Assembly (NCBI GenBank): GCA_019321725.1
Contig: CM033123.1
Span: forward strand, 16,418,925-16,482,924
DNA length: 64,000 nucleotides
Origin: Paulownia fortunei
Taxonomy: Eukaryota > Streptophyta > Magnoliopsida > Lamiales > Paulowniaceae
Direction of reading: 5' to 3'
Below, in pieces: positions 46,988 to 59,355 of the stretch. The number at the start of each line of letters is the position of its first letter. The first letter of the stretch is position 1. The position numbers were made by a program, and so were the translations under genes. The notes beneath the pieces were generated by a model. It saw only the letters and a list, made by a program, of their open reading frames with translations. It did not search any database and was not told the DNA's origin.

Positions 46988-49074
46988 AATGAACATATTT
47001 AAAAATAAAAAATAAAACAATTGATATATATGGAATAAATACAAAAAATTACAATTCTTGGTGCATTTTTAAATTTTACAAGCATGTTATTCTTAAGTTA
47101 TACTAAAGTTTTTACTATAATTTTTTATTTTAATTAGATATTTTATCTTGTATTTCACTTTATTTATGCACTCTAAATGTATACAATTTATGCTAAATAT
47201 TAATTTTAGAAAATATTTTATATGACTGACATATATTTATGAAGTAAATGAGATGAAAAATCAAATTGTACAACGATTTAAGTTAACTATTTTAACATAT
47301 GATATTATTGTATTGAACTCTTAAAAGTTTGATATGACAACCGTAAATTTCAGTAATTACCGCAATATTTAGACCGTTACAATAGCATAATTGAGACATA
47401 GCTTAAAATAATTGTTGGTTTATTATTCTTGTATGAGCTACATAGTTTATTTATTTATGTATAATTATCCAAACATGTGAAACAGTACTTGTCTTTATTT
47501 GTCTAAATTGACAAGAAAAAAAAATTAAAAAAATAAAAAATAATTTTTTTTAATAATAATAATAATAAAAATAATAATAACTGTCTTATTTAACTAAACC
47601 ACAGTGTGTAGCTCATGGTTTTTCGAGTCTTATCAAGTCTCCAATTTATATATTCCATATTTATACGTGTACAAAACCAAAGCAAGACAATTACTGTTTT
47701 TTATGGGCTATGGCCGTGTTTTATTTTTATTTACTTCTATTCAAAGTCGTGCAAAACATAAAACATAAAATAAAATAAATTAAAAATCATAATACAAGTC
47801 TTATGGGTGGGTGGCAAACAGTGTGTATGTCTTTTTATTCTTTGTCTAAACAAATTGAATCTTTGACCCAACCTATTTTAGATCTTCTATATTTTCCACC
47901 CATTTATTTGATCAAACTCATTTTGAATACAACACATTTAAATCCTACCAGACTAAACCTGTTTTATAATAATAATAGACAGATAGGAAAAGCGGACAAT
48001 AAATCTCATGAAACACGAGTATATAGTTTATGATTTTTTTAAAAAAATAATTAATAATCAGTAATGTATCAAAAATTATATATTTGAGGCTCATTACTCG
48101 TTATCTACCTTGTCCAATCAGATTTAATAATTAATAATGAGTATTGAATTAATTAGTAGACGTGAGCAGCATCTTGAGACATTAATTAACTAATTTTGGT
48201 TTTCGTGTACTGACAAGTTGTCAAATTTTTCAAAAATATATTTTAATCTAATATTAATCAGAACCTAAGAACCTAAATAACAGTGCACCAATCCTTGAAT
48301 TGGTTATATATAATATTATACTCAAACATGAGGAACAATCATCATCATCTAAACTCTATGATTTTAAAATTTGATCCATACTGAAATTTACTATATGAAT
48401 TTAAAACGAACTACATACATATGTTGAACTCTATCTAAACTCTATGATATTGAATATGAGACTTGTCTATAAAATTTAAATTCGCAAAATAGAATTTCTA
48501 TTTCTATTTAATATTAATGAAAATATTTTTACGGGTCTTATTTGCTATCTAGAATAACTTGTCGAGAATACCCTTATCAGTGGAAGTAATACCATATTAG
48601 GTGTATAAATTAATAAATACATTTATGTTAAAATTTAATTTGAACTAAATGCAAGAAGTAGGTACGGTATATCTACTATTTTTTAATTAATTTCTTTGAC
48701 TAAAATAAACAAATCTATAATTTATTTATTTCTTTTTGCGCTGAACCCAACCCATTTTGGGCACAACACATTGAACCCTTCCCCAACACATTACAAGTAA
48801 ACTAAACCATAGTAACACATGGTTGTTCAAATCCCAACAGTCTTACCAAGTCTCTAATTTATATATTCCATATTTGTCCTTATATATGTATAAAACAAAG
48901 CAGAATAATGCACCAAGCACATGAGCGAGTCCGAACAAATATTTTGGTTCGATTCATCTTAGTTTAGTTGTGTAATAAATAATGTGTTGGAATCTACATA
49001 CATTATATATGTCTACAATTGATATAATATTGTTCATTTTAGATCTAAATTTTTATTGTTTTGCTTTCGAACTT
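46988..49074. repeat. Segmental repeat U, copy 3
   Basis: It is collinear with copy 1 from about 5912 and with copy 2 from about 9735, more diverged than those two are from each other. It contains extra bases near 47868-47960 (CCCATTTATTTGATC to GACTAAACC) not present in copies 1 and 2, and an (AAT)n run near 47553-47580. It ends where the LTR starting TGTTGC (49075) is inserted, the same point as in copy 2. Confidence 0.8.
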
Positions 49075-49535
49075 TGTTGCGAAGAAATATCAATATAAGT
49101 ACACATTATTGTAAACAAGTAATAAAGTAAATTAGTGGAGTATAGTATCGATGAGAACTGTTAAACTATTAAATACCGAAATTGGTTAACTCTAATTTTA
49201 CTTGAACAATTGTAATGGAGTGGTAATTAATATAAAAAAAAATAACAACAATAAACTAATAAGCAAAAGTAATTAAAAATTAACTTGTATGACTTAAAAA
49301 CTTAAGGTTATAATTTTATCATAATTAGTATGATTTAAATAATCAATCGCATCAATGTCAATTTAATTTTCTAGTTGAAAGCCCATAATTCCTCAATTGT
49401 TCATTAGTTTCTCCTAAAGTTTAATGAAAATTTTACCAATTGTTAATTTACTATATTCTTATGTAAATTAAGCAATTAATAAATCACTGGGCTCTATGTA
49501 TCTAAATTAAAATTACACAAATTATGTAAGTATAT

Positions 49536-49684
49536 TTCTAAAACTAGGCTAGTGGGTCGAGTTGAGTCTACCTCCCAAAAAATTTATTCAGCCCAGCTCG
49601 GACCGTTTTAGATCTGGGCCTGGGCTTGAACAACCTACTTTTTTAGCGGGTCAATACGGTTCTGTGTCGGTCCTGGCAACTATA
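49536..49684. other. Short GC-richer dispersed repeat
   Basis: Contains GTGGGTCGAGTTGAG, CAGCCCAGCTCGGACCG and GGGCCTGGGCTTG. This word type is frequent in old dispersed plant repeats. No coding frame is supported. Confidence 0.4.
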
Positions 49685-50060
49685 CTTGGAATCTACAGAC
49701 ATCATATATATCCACATGGTATGATATTGTTCTTTTTAAATCTAAGTTTTCATTGTTTTGCTTTTGGACTTTGTTGCAAAAAATGTGAATACAAGTGTAC
49801 GCTATTGTAAACAAATAATAAAGTGGATTAGTAAAATATTGTTTCCACGAGAACTGTTGAATTATTCAATATCGAGATAGGTTAACTCTAATTTTATTTA
49901 AACAATCGTAATGGAGTGGTGATTAATGTAAACAAAAAACACTTAACGCTACACTAATCAGTAAAGTAATTAAAAATTAACTTCTATAACTTAAAAACTT
50001 AGGATTATAATTTTACCATAATTAATTTGATTCGAATACTCAATCACATCAATCTCAATG

Positions 50061-51149
50061 TATAAAAATATAGCGTATTAGTTTCATTCTTAACCAATAG
50101 GTTTCTATATCAAATCTCATAAGGGATCTTAAATCTTAATTTAATTAAGTAACAATCAAATCTTAAAATTTATATTTCACCCCAATTAGAACCTTTTAAA
50201 TACCTTAATTTCTCGTCTCGAATTTATTCTAATATTATCTAATTGATGTGTTATAATCCCGCAACCAATCCCTCAATTAAATTAGCTCTTTCATCCGATT
50301 AATACAAGATAACAAAAAGTAAATTTTTGTAACTAATTTTGAATTAAACGAGTATATTAATTATTATCTCACAGATTCAAATAAATAATTTTTTTCTTTT
50401 AAATTAGAAATAATTGGCATAAATATATATTTTTATCCATACAAAAATGAGAAGGGACTTACCCAAAATTTTCTCAAATTCCTACCGTTGAAATTTATTG
50501 GATCACCCTCTCTTTTATTTTTCTTTCTCTCTTTTTCTTTTTTTCTTCTTTTTGTTTCTCTGCTGCGTGAGTGTGTGTGTGTGTGGTGTTAATCGTGTGT
50601 GTGTTTTAATAACTTAACTATTACTTAGCTACTAAGAAAATCTAATATAATATATTATAACATATGTATATATATTATAACTATTACAACACTGTACACC
50701 TGTATACATATATGCATATATATATATATACATATTATGGTATGATTTTATTATACTCCACACATATACTTATATATATATATTTTCGTACATCTACCCC
50801 TAGGTATATATATATTATTATTTTTTCTTATATATATATAATTAATATATAATATTTTTATTTATTATTCATATATTTTATCCTACACTGATAAAAACAA
50901 TGATGCCACCTTTCACTCATGTGTATCGTTATGATATCTGATAGTTGACACCTAAATTATCGTATTTTAGTACCAACTCAACTAATTAGATTAAAGAATT
51001 TGGAAACTAATATCGGGTGACAACTTCAGAAGTTTAATTATTAAAAATGCCGTATAACATATAGTGCATTATGAAATATCAATTAAAAATGCAATGACAC
51101 ATACGTAGCATGAAATGCATGAATTTTATTGGTCAGGTGAGTAGCGCGA
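50061..51149. other. AT-rich DNA with (TG)n and (TA)n runs
   Basis: A pyrimidine-rich stretch (50509-50560) is followed by (GT)n (50571-50604) and dense TATATA runs (50650-50870). No gene was recognised. The frame of Tyr/Ile at 50664-50852 is a product of the TA repeat. Confidence 0.6.
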
Positions 51150-51420
51150 GACTCGGGTATGACATGTAGAAACTCAATTAGATCAAATAAACATTCAAAT
51201 GAATTGAAAGAGAAATTCAAATCATCTTAATTAGGTTATATCAAAACTTTATATTAAAAAAATTAGCCCCTAATCATGTCTGTATCAAATTCATAGACAA
51301 ATCCAAATTCTTGACAAAAAGAAAAGAAGAACTCTAAAATCTTGAAACAGAAACCTAAATCTTGAATCATGAATCTTGAATCTTGAAGTCCTCTCTTTAC
51401 CTCTTGCCTTTCTTGTGTTT

Positions 51421-53059
51421 TGTTGAGTTGGTTTTATACCAATAATTTGTATACATTTTGATTAAAATTTAGTTTATTTTCAAGTATTTATATTACTTTT
51501 TATGCATTTAGTTTTAATTTTGCAGCTAATGGTAAAAAGATAAAAAAATGGAAAGAAACATAAAACTTGGTTAAAATTTTGAAGAATCCGCTTTATGGTG
51601 ATATTGAGGGCAGTGTTCGTATTTCCATCATAACTCTTTGCTTTGATATTATTTTTACTTGATTATTGAACCATTGAAAGCTAAGAGATAGATCTATAAG
51701 TTCTATGTTTACCATAAAATCTACTTCATTCTATTTCAATGAGAAAAATTAGGTTAAATAGTCTGCATTTTATTCAAACTTTCTAGTATGACATACCTTG
51801 GTATTATGACCATAACTCTTTCCGAAGTTTTTATATCAAGTTGATTCAAGTAGCTATGAAAAGATACGACATAGAGCTATAATTCCTCAAAAGAAATCAA
51901 AAACCAATTCATTCTATAAAGAGGTTTAAAATAAGTTAAACAGGGCTAAATACTATAAGGGAAAGAGGAAAACTACAACAACAGTGACTGGGCACCAAAA
52001 GGGTGCCTAACAAAATAGAGAGAATGGGGCCTAGGTGCCAAAACAGGGAGCTTATGCACTTAAAATAGAGAGCATGGCACCTAGGCGCTGCAAAGTGGAA
52101 AAGTAGGGTCAAAATGGAATTTTTGCCCTTTTTAGGGCATCTCACATCCAATTTTAAGGATTCCAAAAGCTTTCAAAAGAAAAACCAGATAAAGATAGGG
52201 AGAGAAGAGAGAACAAGCTAAGAAAAGAGCAGAAGAAGACAAGGAGAATGGGGGATTTCTTCCAAGATTAAGGAAGAAGGCATCATAAGGGAAGAAACTC
52301 ATCATTTTCTAAGTTTTATTTTTATCTTTTTTATTTCTCTCTTTAATCATGTTCATGAATATTGTTATGTTGTTATTCATTTTTACCACCATGAACTAAT
52401 TTATTTTTTTAGGGATGTTTTGAATATTTGTATCAGTTCAATTTTTGATTTATTTTTCAAGTTGAATTTTCTATATTGTTTTAATATTTTCAATTACTTG
52501 GCCACTAATTGAATGATTTGCTAATCATATTGACCTGAAAGGTGATATATGTGTCTAGTTCTATGTGTAAAAAATCATAAATTGCGTGTGAGATAGGAAT
52601 ATACTTACATAGTTTGTGTAGTCTTGTTGGAGATCCATAAAACTTAATAAATTGTTGATTATTGTAATTCACATAGGAATATAGTGGGTTAACAATTGAT
52701 GATATTTTCATTAGATCTTGGGAGAGGATAGTGGATAATTTAGGTATTCTCGACTATCACTTGGGAATTAAATTGAGATTGATGAGATAAATTATTCAAT
52801 TTGGATTAATTATGGTGAAATCATAACCCTAAACTTTTTAGTTATTGAATTTCATCTTTAATTACTTTTTATTTTCAGTTTAGTTTAGTGAAATTTAGTT
52901 TGTAGTCATCATCACATTCTTGCGTTTAGTCAAATAAAATTAGAGTTAATATAATTTTGGTACGTAATAATTCAATAATTCTCGAGAGAACAATACTTTC
53001 TTCATCACTTTATTACTTGTTAACGACAATGTGCACTTGCGTTTATAAAATTCGCAATA
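51421..53059 (+). mobile_element. LTR copy D, + strand
   Basis: It begins TGTTGAGTTGG and ends near TTCGCAATA, about 1.64 kb, the full family length. It is followed by TTTTTTGGCC, which looks like the first bases of a primer site, then unrelated DNA. It includes GCACCTAGGCGCTGC at 52078-52092. It is therefore a 5' LTR whose internal region has been lost, or a near-solo LTR. Confidence 0.75.
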
Positions 53060-53544
53060 TATTTTTTGGCCAAAAGATGTCCTCAAATTTGTCTTGGAAG
53101 TTGCCTATTATGGTCCTCCAAAAACAAGTCTCAAAAAATGACTTAAAAATAATGTTTTAAATTTTTCGCGAATAAGGACAGCGGCCCCAAACTATCTGTA
53201 CAAAGCTCTGCAAATTGGTGCCCATGGCACAACGTTTTAGCACCGCAATGCCAAACAATCTAGACTTCTTCTTTCAAAATAGCGTCACGACTCCAAGTGG
53301 AATACCCTCCTTTGTAAATTTGATCATTTTCGACATCGGGGCTTGAAAATTTTGGTATTGTGGCACCAAATAAACTAGATTATTATCAAATCTAGGTGCG
53401 TGATTCCAATTTTTTAAGTCATGACATGACTTCCAAATCTTTTTTATGAATTTTCTTTTCTTTTCCAAATTTTCTTCTCATTTCCATGAGACCTACACAA
53501 TTAACAAAAACCACATAAAATTGATATAAAATGCTTGAATATAT
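53060..53544. other. Unassigned DNA with tail of an older LTR
   Basis: 53440-53535 matches 12065-12155 (outer part of the 11322-type LTR). The part 53060-53440 is less AT-rich and has no recognised partner or gene. Confidence 0.45.
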
Positions 53545-53815
53545 CTCCTTTAAACGACAATCTTCACCTGGAAAATCTTGCCTCATTTAGTAGACTACTC
53601 ACCTTTACCGTGCCGGACCACACGCCTTCCCTAAAACATTAGAGTACAACCTACCTCGAGAGCTTGCTCTATCCAGGCCAATTTCTTTTTTGTCATGTGG
53701 GAAGTGGGCCTATTTATTAAATACTGTTGCACACAATTTGTCCAATAGAATACAACCAGAGACCCCATCGTTCGTCTGGGCCTCACCATCTTTATTTGGC
53801 ACCAAAAATATCCTC
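53545..53815. repeat. Dispersed ~350-bp repeat, copy 3
   Basis: It matches 8150-8435 and 12340-12473 in blocks including AGACTACTCACC, CACACGCCTTCC, GTACAACCTACCTC and TTGGCACCAAAAAT. It follows the LTR tail directly, as in U copy 2. Confidence 0.65.
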
Positions 53816-53949
53816 ATTTAAATATTGCCCAAGAAATAGTTTTTTTTTTTGGTTTTACTAGAAGAAGAGAAAAGACATGAGAAATTTAATTAAAAAATTG
53901 AACTATAAGAACAATGTAATTTGAAAGGAATACAACAATTTTTAAACTA

Positions 53950-54380
53950 CTAAAGGAGGGGGAATACCACCTTATATAATTTCTTTGACTCCTAACATAA
54001 TGACATAATGTTAATAATATATAGTTTTTGTGAATCATTTTTTAATTGCGAAATTGGTTAAAATATTGTAATCCATGAAATCTTTTCAAGTGAATCTTGT
54101 AGAACAAACAAAAACAAACTTTTTTTGGGCTGTGGTGAATCACTTTTTTATTTTCTGTGAACTGGTTTTAGCAAATAGTACCACCATTGTACAAGAGTTT
54201 GTTGTGAATGAGTTCAAAATAGCAGCATAATATCATAATATCGCAGCAGTAGTAGTTGTAATAATAATAATAATAATAGTAGTAGTAGTAGTAGTAAGAA
54301 TAATAATAATAATAGTAATAATAGTAATTATAATATATTATTATTACTACTATTAAAAAATTTATTATTATTATGTGGGT
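53950..54380. repeat. Direct repeat X, copy 1, with microsatellite
   Basis: It matches 56010-56400 closely: AATACCACCT(T/C)ATATAATT, then AAATTGGTTAAAATATTG, TTTTTTTGGGCTGTGG and AATGAGTTCAAAATAGCAG. Both copies end in mixed trinucleotide repeats (AAT/AGT), longest here at 54258-54360. Confidence 0.85.
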
Positions 54381-54630
54381 AATTTTGCGCTGAACACAAC
54401 CCATTTTGGGCACAACACATTTAAACCCTTCCCCAACAAATTACAAGTAAACAGTAACACATGGTTGTTCCAATCCCAACAGTTTCACCAAGTCTCTAAG
54501 TTATATAATCCATATTTGTTCTTATATATGTATAAAACCAAAGCAGAATAATTTACCAAGCACATGAGCGAGTTTGAACAAATATTTTGGTTTCATTCTT
54601 TTAGTTTGGTTGTGTAATAAATAATGTGTT

Positions 54631-54635
54631 GAAAC
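54631..54635. repeat. Target site duplication, left (solo LTR)
   Basis: GAAAC, repeated at 55900-55904. The uninterrupted site TTGAAACCAACAGG is seen at 7944-7957. Confidence 0.9.
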
Positions 54636-55899
54636 TGTTATGAAAATTCGTGAACGCAAGTGCACGTTATCGTTATAAGTAATAAAATGATGAGTAAATT
54701 ATCGTTCTCACGAAAACTATTAAATTACTAAATATCAAAATTTTGTCAATTCTAATTTTATTTGAACAAACGAAAGCGAGTGGCAATTAATGCAAATGAA
54801 TTTAAATTACTCTTAAAAATGATGCGCAAAATCGAATAAAAATGAATATCAATGATTATAAAGACCTAGGGTTATGATTTCATTATAATTAGTTTGAGTT
54901 GAATAATCTATCTCATCAATTTCAACTTATTTTTCAAGTGAGAGTCGAAAATCCCTAAATTATCCATTAGTCTCTCCCAAGGTCTAATGAAAATATCATC
55001 AATCGCTAATTCACTATATTCGTATATGAATTACAACAATCAATAATTTATTTAGTTATATGGATCTCCAACAAGACTACACAAACCATGAAAATATATT
55101 CCTATCTCACATGCAATTTATGGTTCTCTACACCTAGAACTAGACACATATCACCTTCCGGTTCAATATGATTAGCAAATCATTCAATTAGTGGCCAAAT
55201 AATTTAAAGCATTAAAAACAATGTAGAAAACTTAACTTGATAGATAAATCAAGAATGGAATTGATAAAAATATTCAACACATCCTAATTAGATTACATCA
55301 CAACCCTAGAAATGAAAATTAGTTCATGGTGAAAATGAGAAATATCTTAACAATATTCATACACATATTCAAATGAAAAGATGAAAATGCAAATCAAACT
55401 TAAAGATGATAAGTTTTTCTTTCTTTGTAGATAACTTTCTTCAAACTTGGAAGAATTCTCCCCTCTTCCCCAAAATTCTTTCTTCTTGTCTTGTTCTTGT
55501 TTTTCCACAATCATCTATCTCTATCTTTGTCTCCAATCTCTCCTCCCTTCATTTAGAGGCTCTTGAAATTTTAAAAATCTGATTAAGATACCCTAAAGAG
55601 AGCAAAATGTTAATTTTACACTCACAAACCCGCCTGGCAGCGCCTAGGTGCTGATTGAGCGCTGCCTTCACTGGACAAAGTCCATTTTCCAATAGCTGTA
55701 GCTCCTGTTCGCCAGACAAAATATTTTTTTTATTTTTGTGAAAAATGTAGATTTTTGTATATCCAATGACATTCTTCCTTTATCTTCAACTCTGCAAAAT
55801 AAACGTTAAAAATAATAATAAAAATCATAAAAATCTGAAAAACTAATTAAAAAGTTAAGCAAACGGTATTCAAATAATGGGTATAATTTCCACTCATCG
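54636..55899 (-). mobile_element. Solo LTR copy E with target duplication
   Basis: 1,264 bp from TGTTATGAAA to CTCATCG on the + strand. The last base is changed from the expected A. It carries LTR blocks in minus orientation, including the AGCGCCTAGGTGCTG element at 55637-55651. Flanking GAAAC duplications and the empty site in U copy 1 prove a discrete insertion followed by loss of the internal region. Confidence 0.9.
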
Positions 55900-56009
55900 G
55901 AAACCAACAGGACATCACATATTTTGACATTGATATGATATTGTCCATTTTAAATCTAAATTTTTATGTTTTTATTTTTAAACTTTATCCAAAAGGGTTT
56001 ATACCAATG

Positions 56010-56400
56010 GAGAGGGAATACCACCTCATATAATTTCTTTAACTCCTAACATAATGACATAATGTTAATCATATATGGTTTTTGTGAATTATTTTCTAAT
56101 TGCGAAATTGGTTAAAATATTGTAATCCACGAAATCTTTTCAAGTGAATCTTGTAGAGCAAACAAAAACAAACTTTTTTTGGGCTGTGGCGAATTACTTT
56201 TTTATTTTCTGTGAACTGGTTTTAGCAAATGATACCACCACTGTAGAAGAATTTGTTGTGAATGAGTTCAAAATAGCAGCATAATAATCATAATATTGTA
56301 ATTATATTAATAATAATAGTAGTCGTAATAATAAGCATAATAACAATTAAGATATATTATTATTACTACTACCACTATTCAAAAATTTAATATTATTATG
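56010..56400. repeat. Direct repeat X, copy 2
   Basis: Second copy of 53950-54380, about 2 kb away in direct orientation, flanking U copy 4. Confidence 0.85.
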
Positions 56401-57055
56401 TTGGCGATTTTGGACTTTGGGAAAATAAATCACTTGGTTTTAATTTATTGTGCTAAAATAAATCTTAACAAAGTAAAGTAAAGATTCTACTTAAGCTACT
56501 AGCACATAGTGCCAAGATAGTTCATAAAGAAAATCTCAATGTTAAAAATAATTTGCCAATATCGGCCCTACAAAATGCCAATATCCGCACTGAAATCATG
56601 TTTCCTAATTTTAAATCTAACTAAAAGTTATTATTAGTGAAGATACATGTCCTTTTAGTAAAAAGACGGCCTTTTAATAAAATGATGCGTAAAATATAGA
56701 CACATCTGTGATCAATAAGATCGATCGTATTTTTATCTCAATCTTTTAAAATATGCAGATAGCCTCCTAATCTTATAAAAATATGACCAAACACCCCTTC
56801 ATCCCATTTTCTTGAAGAATATTTTGGTGTGTTTTGCACTTTACCCATGACCTTTAAAACAGTTAGAATTAAACCTATGAAAAAACATTAAATATTCAAA
56901 TTAAATTCTTATTTTGTTGGAATAAAATGAAAAATTCATAAAAAAAATATTGTTGTGTGCCACTCAATTGCCAATACAAGGATACTATATAAACTATTTA
57001 CAATTCAAATTTAGGAATGGATGAGAAGGTAAACTGTTCTTAATAAGGTGTGGGA
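56401..57055. other. Unassigned intergenic DNA before the GDSL gene 2 promoter
   Basis: No gene or repeat partner was recognised. Confidence 0.5.
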
Positions 57056-57300
57056 AGTCAGTCATATAGTTTGATCCTATCTAACAATGATCTTAATAAG
57101 GTGAAAATCATGTCTTACTATAAAAAACTATCTTTACTTAATTAAACCACATTGCGAAACACATGGTTGGATTATTTTAGTTTAGTTGTAGTAAAAGATA
57201 ATGTTGATTTTTGGACTGCCCCATCCCCATAATATCTATATAAACCAGCTCCTGAAGCATCCTACTCCGCCATTGCATTCTTCTTACCTTTGTATTCTAG
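57056..57300 (+). promoter_or_regulatory. Promoter region of GDSL gene 2
   Basis: TATATAAA at 57237-57244 is the likely TATA box, giving a leader of about 250 bases that includes a CT microsatellite (57309-57344) and an AT run (57345-57364). The part 57056-57236 has an inverted copy at 29458-29735 and looser similarity to the ends of the U units. Compared with those, a segment between two GGTTG words has been lost here (single GGTTG at 57162-57166). Confidence 0.65.
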
Positions 57301-57306
57301 GTGTTC

Positions 57307-57308
<2 letters not shown>

Positions 57309-57344
<36 letters not shown>
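57309..57344. repeat. (CT)n microsatellite in the GDSL gene 2 leader
   Basis: Eighteen CT units followed by an AT run, between the TATA box and the start codon. CT-rich leaders are common in plant promoters. Confidence 0.9.
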
Positions 57345-57346
<2 letters not shown>

Positions 57347-57522
57347 ATATATATATATATATATGTATACTGCCACAATTTATATTGTTATATATATATA
57401 ATTAGAAATACATACAATGCAAAAGTGATTCATTTCTCCTCTATATCATTAACAGCTTGTGTTTGCTTAATCAGGTATTTACTCGATCAATATCACAGTT
57501 GCAAGCAAGGAAATCAACAAGC

Positions 57523-59355
57523 ATGAAGTTCCAAGAAAAGTTGATAAAACCACGTTTCTACTCATTCAAAATTCAATGCTTTTTTTTGTTTATTCTCGTC
57601 GGTGTAACTTCATCCGAAAATACCAAGTGCCCATTTCAGTATTTATACCATTTCGGAGATGGAATCACAGACATTGGCAACTCTATTCAAATACTCCCTT
57701 GGGGGCCTTCTCTTCCTGCCGCAAGTTTGCCTTATGGTATAACCTTTCCTGGTTACCCTACGGGTCGTTGGTCTGATGGTCTTATCGACATCGACTTTTC
57801 AGGTATAAGAACGCAGTGCTTTTACCACAACAATGCATGCATTTACAATATACAATTTTTTGATGAAATACGTACTTATGATTCATGACTTGCAGCTGCT
57901 GATTTCGGCCTGCCGAATATTGTACCTTATTTGTCATTGAATGGTTCTACCAGCTATGATGGAGTCATCTTTTCAGTGGCAGAAAGCCCAGTACTTGACC
58001 GTGCATTTTTTGAATCTAAGGGCATTAAAATTCCGTCTTATACTATTTCCCTTAGCGGTCAAATAAATTGGTTTAAAACATACCTCGAATCAATTTGCTC
58101 AACACCAACAGGTATATTATAATAAATTTTACAAGCATAAGCTTTCCACCTTTTTGTATATAAATGATAAATGATCTTCAAAGATTACTTATTATTTAAT
58201 TCAATTTTATTTATGTCAGAGTGTGCCAGTAGGCTTGGAATCTCTCTTGTCTTGTTCGGCGACATTGAAGGCAATGACATCGGTTATTCATTGACCCAGG
58301 GCAAGTCCATTGAAGAAGTATTAACTTACTTGCCATCTATAATAAGTGCTATTATCAATGCTGCAAGAGTAATTACCTTAAACCCAATTTTGTTACGAAT
58401 TTATATTTAAATTTATAAATTCTCTTAGTACTTCGCCGCTACCCATGGGCTTAAACTCTTAATGGTGAACCATAAAAGTCTATGTGATTTCTATATTTTG
58501 CTTGATTTTGTTTAAATTTCTAGTTTCTGAATCTTTAGTTCAACAATAAATATAATTAAACACAGGAGTTGATCACAATGGGTGCCACTCGAGTTATAAT
58601 TCCAGGAAATGTTCCACTTGGATGCTACCCCTATATTCTAACTGCATTACCTAGCAATGATTCCTCAGCCTACGATGATCTAGGGTGTTTGAAAAGTGTG
58701 AACGACCTTATTATGTTGAAAAACGACATCCTCCAACTAGCTATCAAAGATCTCATTAGTGAATTCCCCAATATCGGCATATATTATGGCGACATGTACG
58801 ATGGTGTGCACTCAGTTATTGCCCAGGCTGTTCTAGGCAAGTATTTCCTTCTTCTTTTATTTTTGTTCGTAAACACTTAGAGATGTGCAAGGAATTATAT
58901 TAAGTATTGTGCTTGTAAATTGTAATAGGCCCTGAAGGGAACAACGCATTGAAAGCTTGTTGTGGAATTGGAGGGAAATATAACTACGACAGCAAAAGGT
59001 TTTGTGGAAGCTCGGGAGTGCCGGTTTGCGCTAACCCAAGTCAATACATCTACTGGGATGGACAGCACTTTACACAAGAGGCTTACTATGTCGTCGAGCA
59101 AAGTCTGATTCAGCCTGCTCTTGCTGAGCTCAACTGCACNNNNNNNNNNNNNNNNNNNNNNNNNNNNNNNNNNNNNNNNNNNNNNNNNNNNNNNNNNNNN
59201 NNNNNNNNNNNNNNNNNNNNNNNNNNNNNNNNNNNNNNNTCTACTGGGATGGACAGCACTTTACACAAGAGGCTTACTATGTCGTCGAGCAAAGTCTGAT
59301 TCAGCCTGCTCTTGCTGAGCTCAACTGCACATCACAATTAAGTGCTTTTATGTGA
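57523..59355 (+). CDS. GDSL esterase/lipase-like protein 2, catalytic Ser replaced by Gly
   Basis: Exons: 57523-57802, 57896-58111, 58220-58368, 58566-58836 and 58929 to 59355, the last interrupted by a 100-N gap. The 91 bases before the gap are repeated exactly after it; counting them once gives an exon of 236 bases, the same as in the paralogue, and a protein of 383 residues. The N-terminus has a signal-like core (CFFLFILVGV). Block I FGDGITDIGN has Gly47 (GGA at 57661) in place of Ser; block II GVIFSVAESP has Glu123 in place of Gly; block III GDIEGNDIG keeps Asn184; block V WDGQHFTQEAY keeps Asp349 and His352. Intron positions and phases equal those of gene 1. Relatives are acetylajmalan-esterase-like secreted hydrolases, but normal catalysis is not expected here. 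Confidence 0.9.
58837..58928 (+). other. GC-AG intron 4 of GDSL gene 2
   Basis: The donor is TAG|GCAAGT and the acceptor AATAG|GC. Use of the nearby GT would read into TGA. Same position and same non-canonical donor as in gene 1, so it predates the duplication. Confidence 0.9.
59140..59239. other. Assembly gap of 100 N inside GDSL gene 2
   Basis: Flanked by identical 91-base sequences (59049-59139 and 59240-59330). The two contigs almost certainly overlap and the gap probably holds no real DNA. Confidence 0.97.

Larger units (their letters stand above)
49075..51330 (-). mobile_element. Broken, rearranged LTR pieces of the 11322-type
   Basis: Three pieces match the solo LTR at 11322-12205 in minus orientation: 49075-49535, 49775-50060 (a second start, preceded by a repeat of the U end, 49685-49774) and 51150-51330. 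The DNA between the last two (50061-51149) is unrelated and rich in microsatellites. A further piece (53440-53535) lies beyond the + strand LTR at 51421, so the original LTR was split by that insertion. Confidence 0.65.
54388..56005. repeat. Segmental repeat U, partial copy 4 (with LTR insert)
   Basis: 54388-54635 matches the end of the other U copies (GCTGAAC-CAACCCATTTTGG, then ACATGGTTGTTC and AACAAATATTTTGG). After the LTR insert it resumes at 55905 (CAACAGGACATCACATATTTTG) to about 56005, as in copy 1 at 7950-8055. Confidence 0.8.

Noticed and set aside
50664..50852. Tyr/Ile-rich + strand frame
   Set aside because: Arises from TATA microsatellite DNA.
54168..54413. Tyr-rich minus-strand frame
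   Set aside because: Arises from the AAT/AGT trinucleotide repeats.
59110..59318. Frames running through the N gap
   Set aside because: They are artefacts of the unmerged 91-base overlap.
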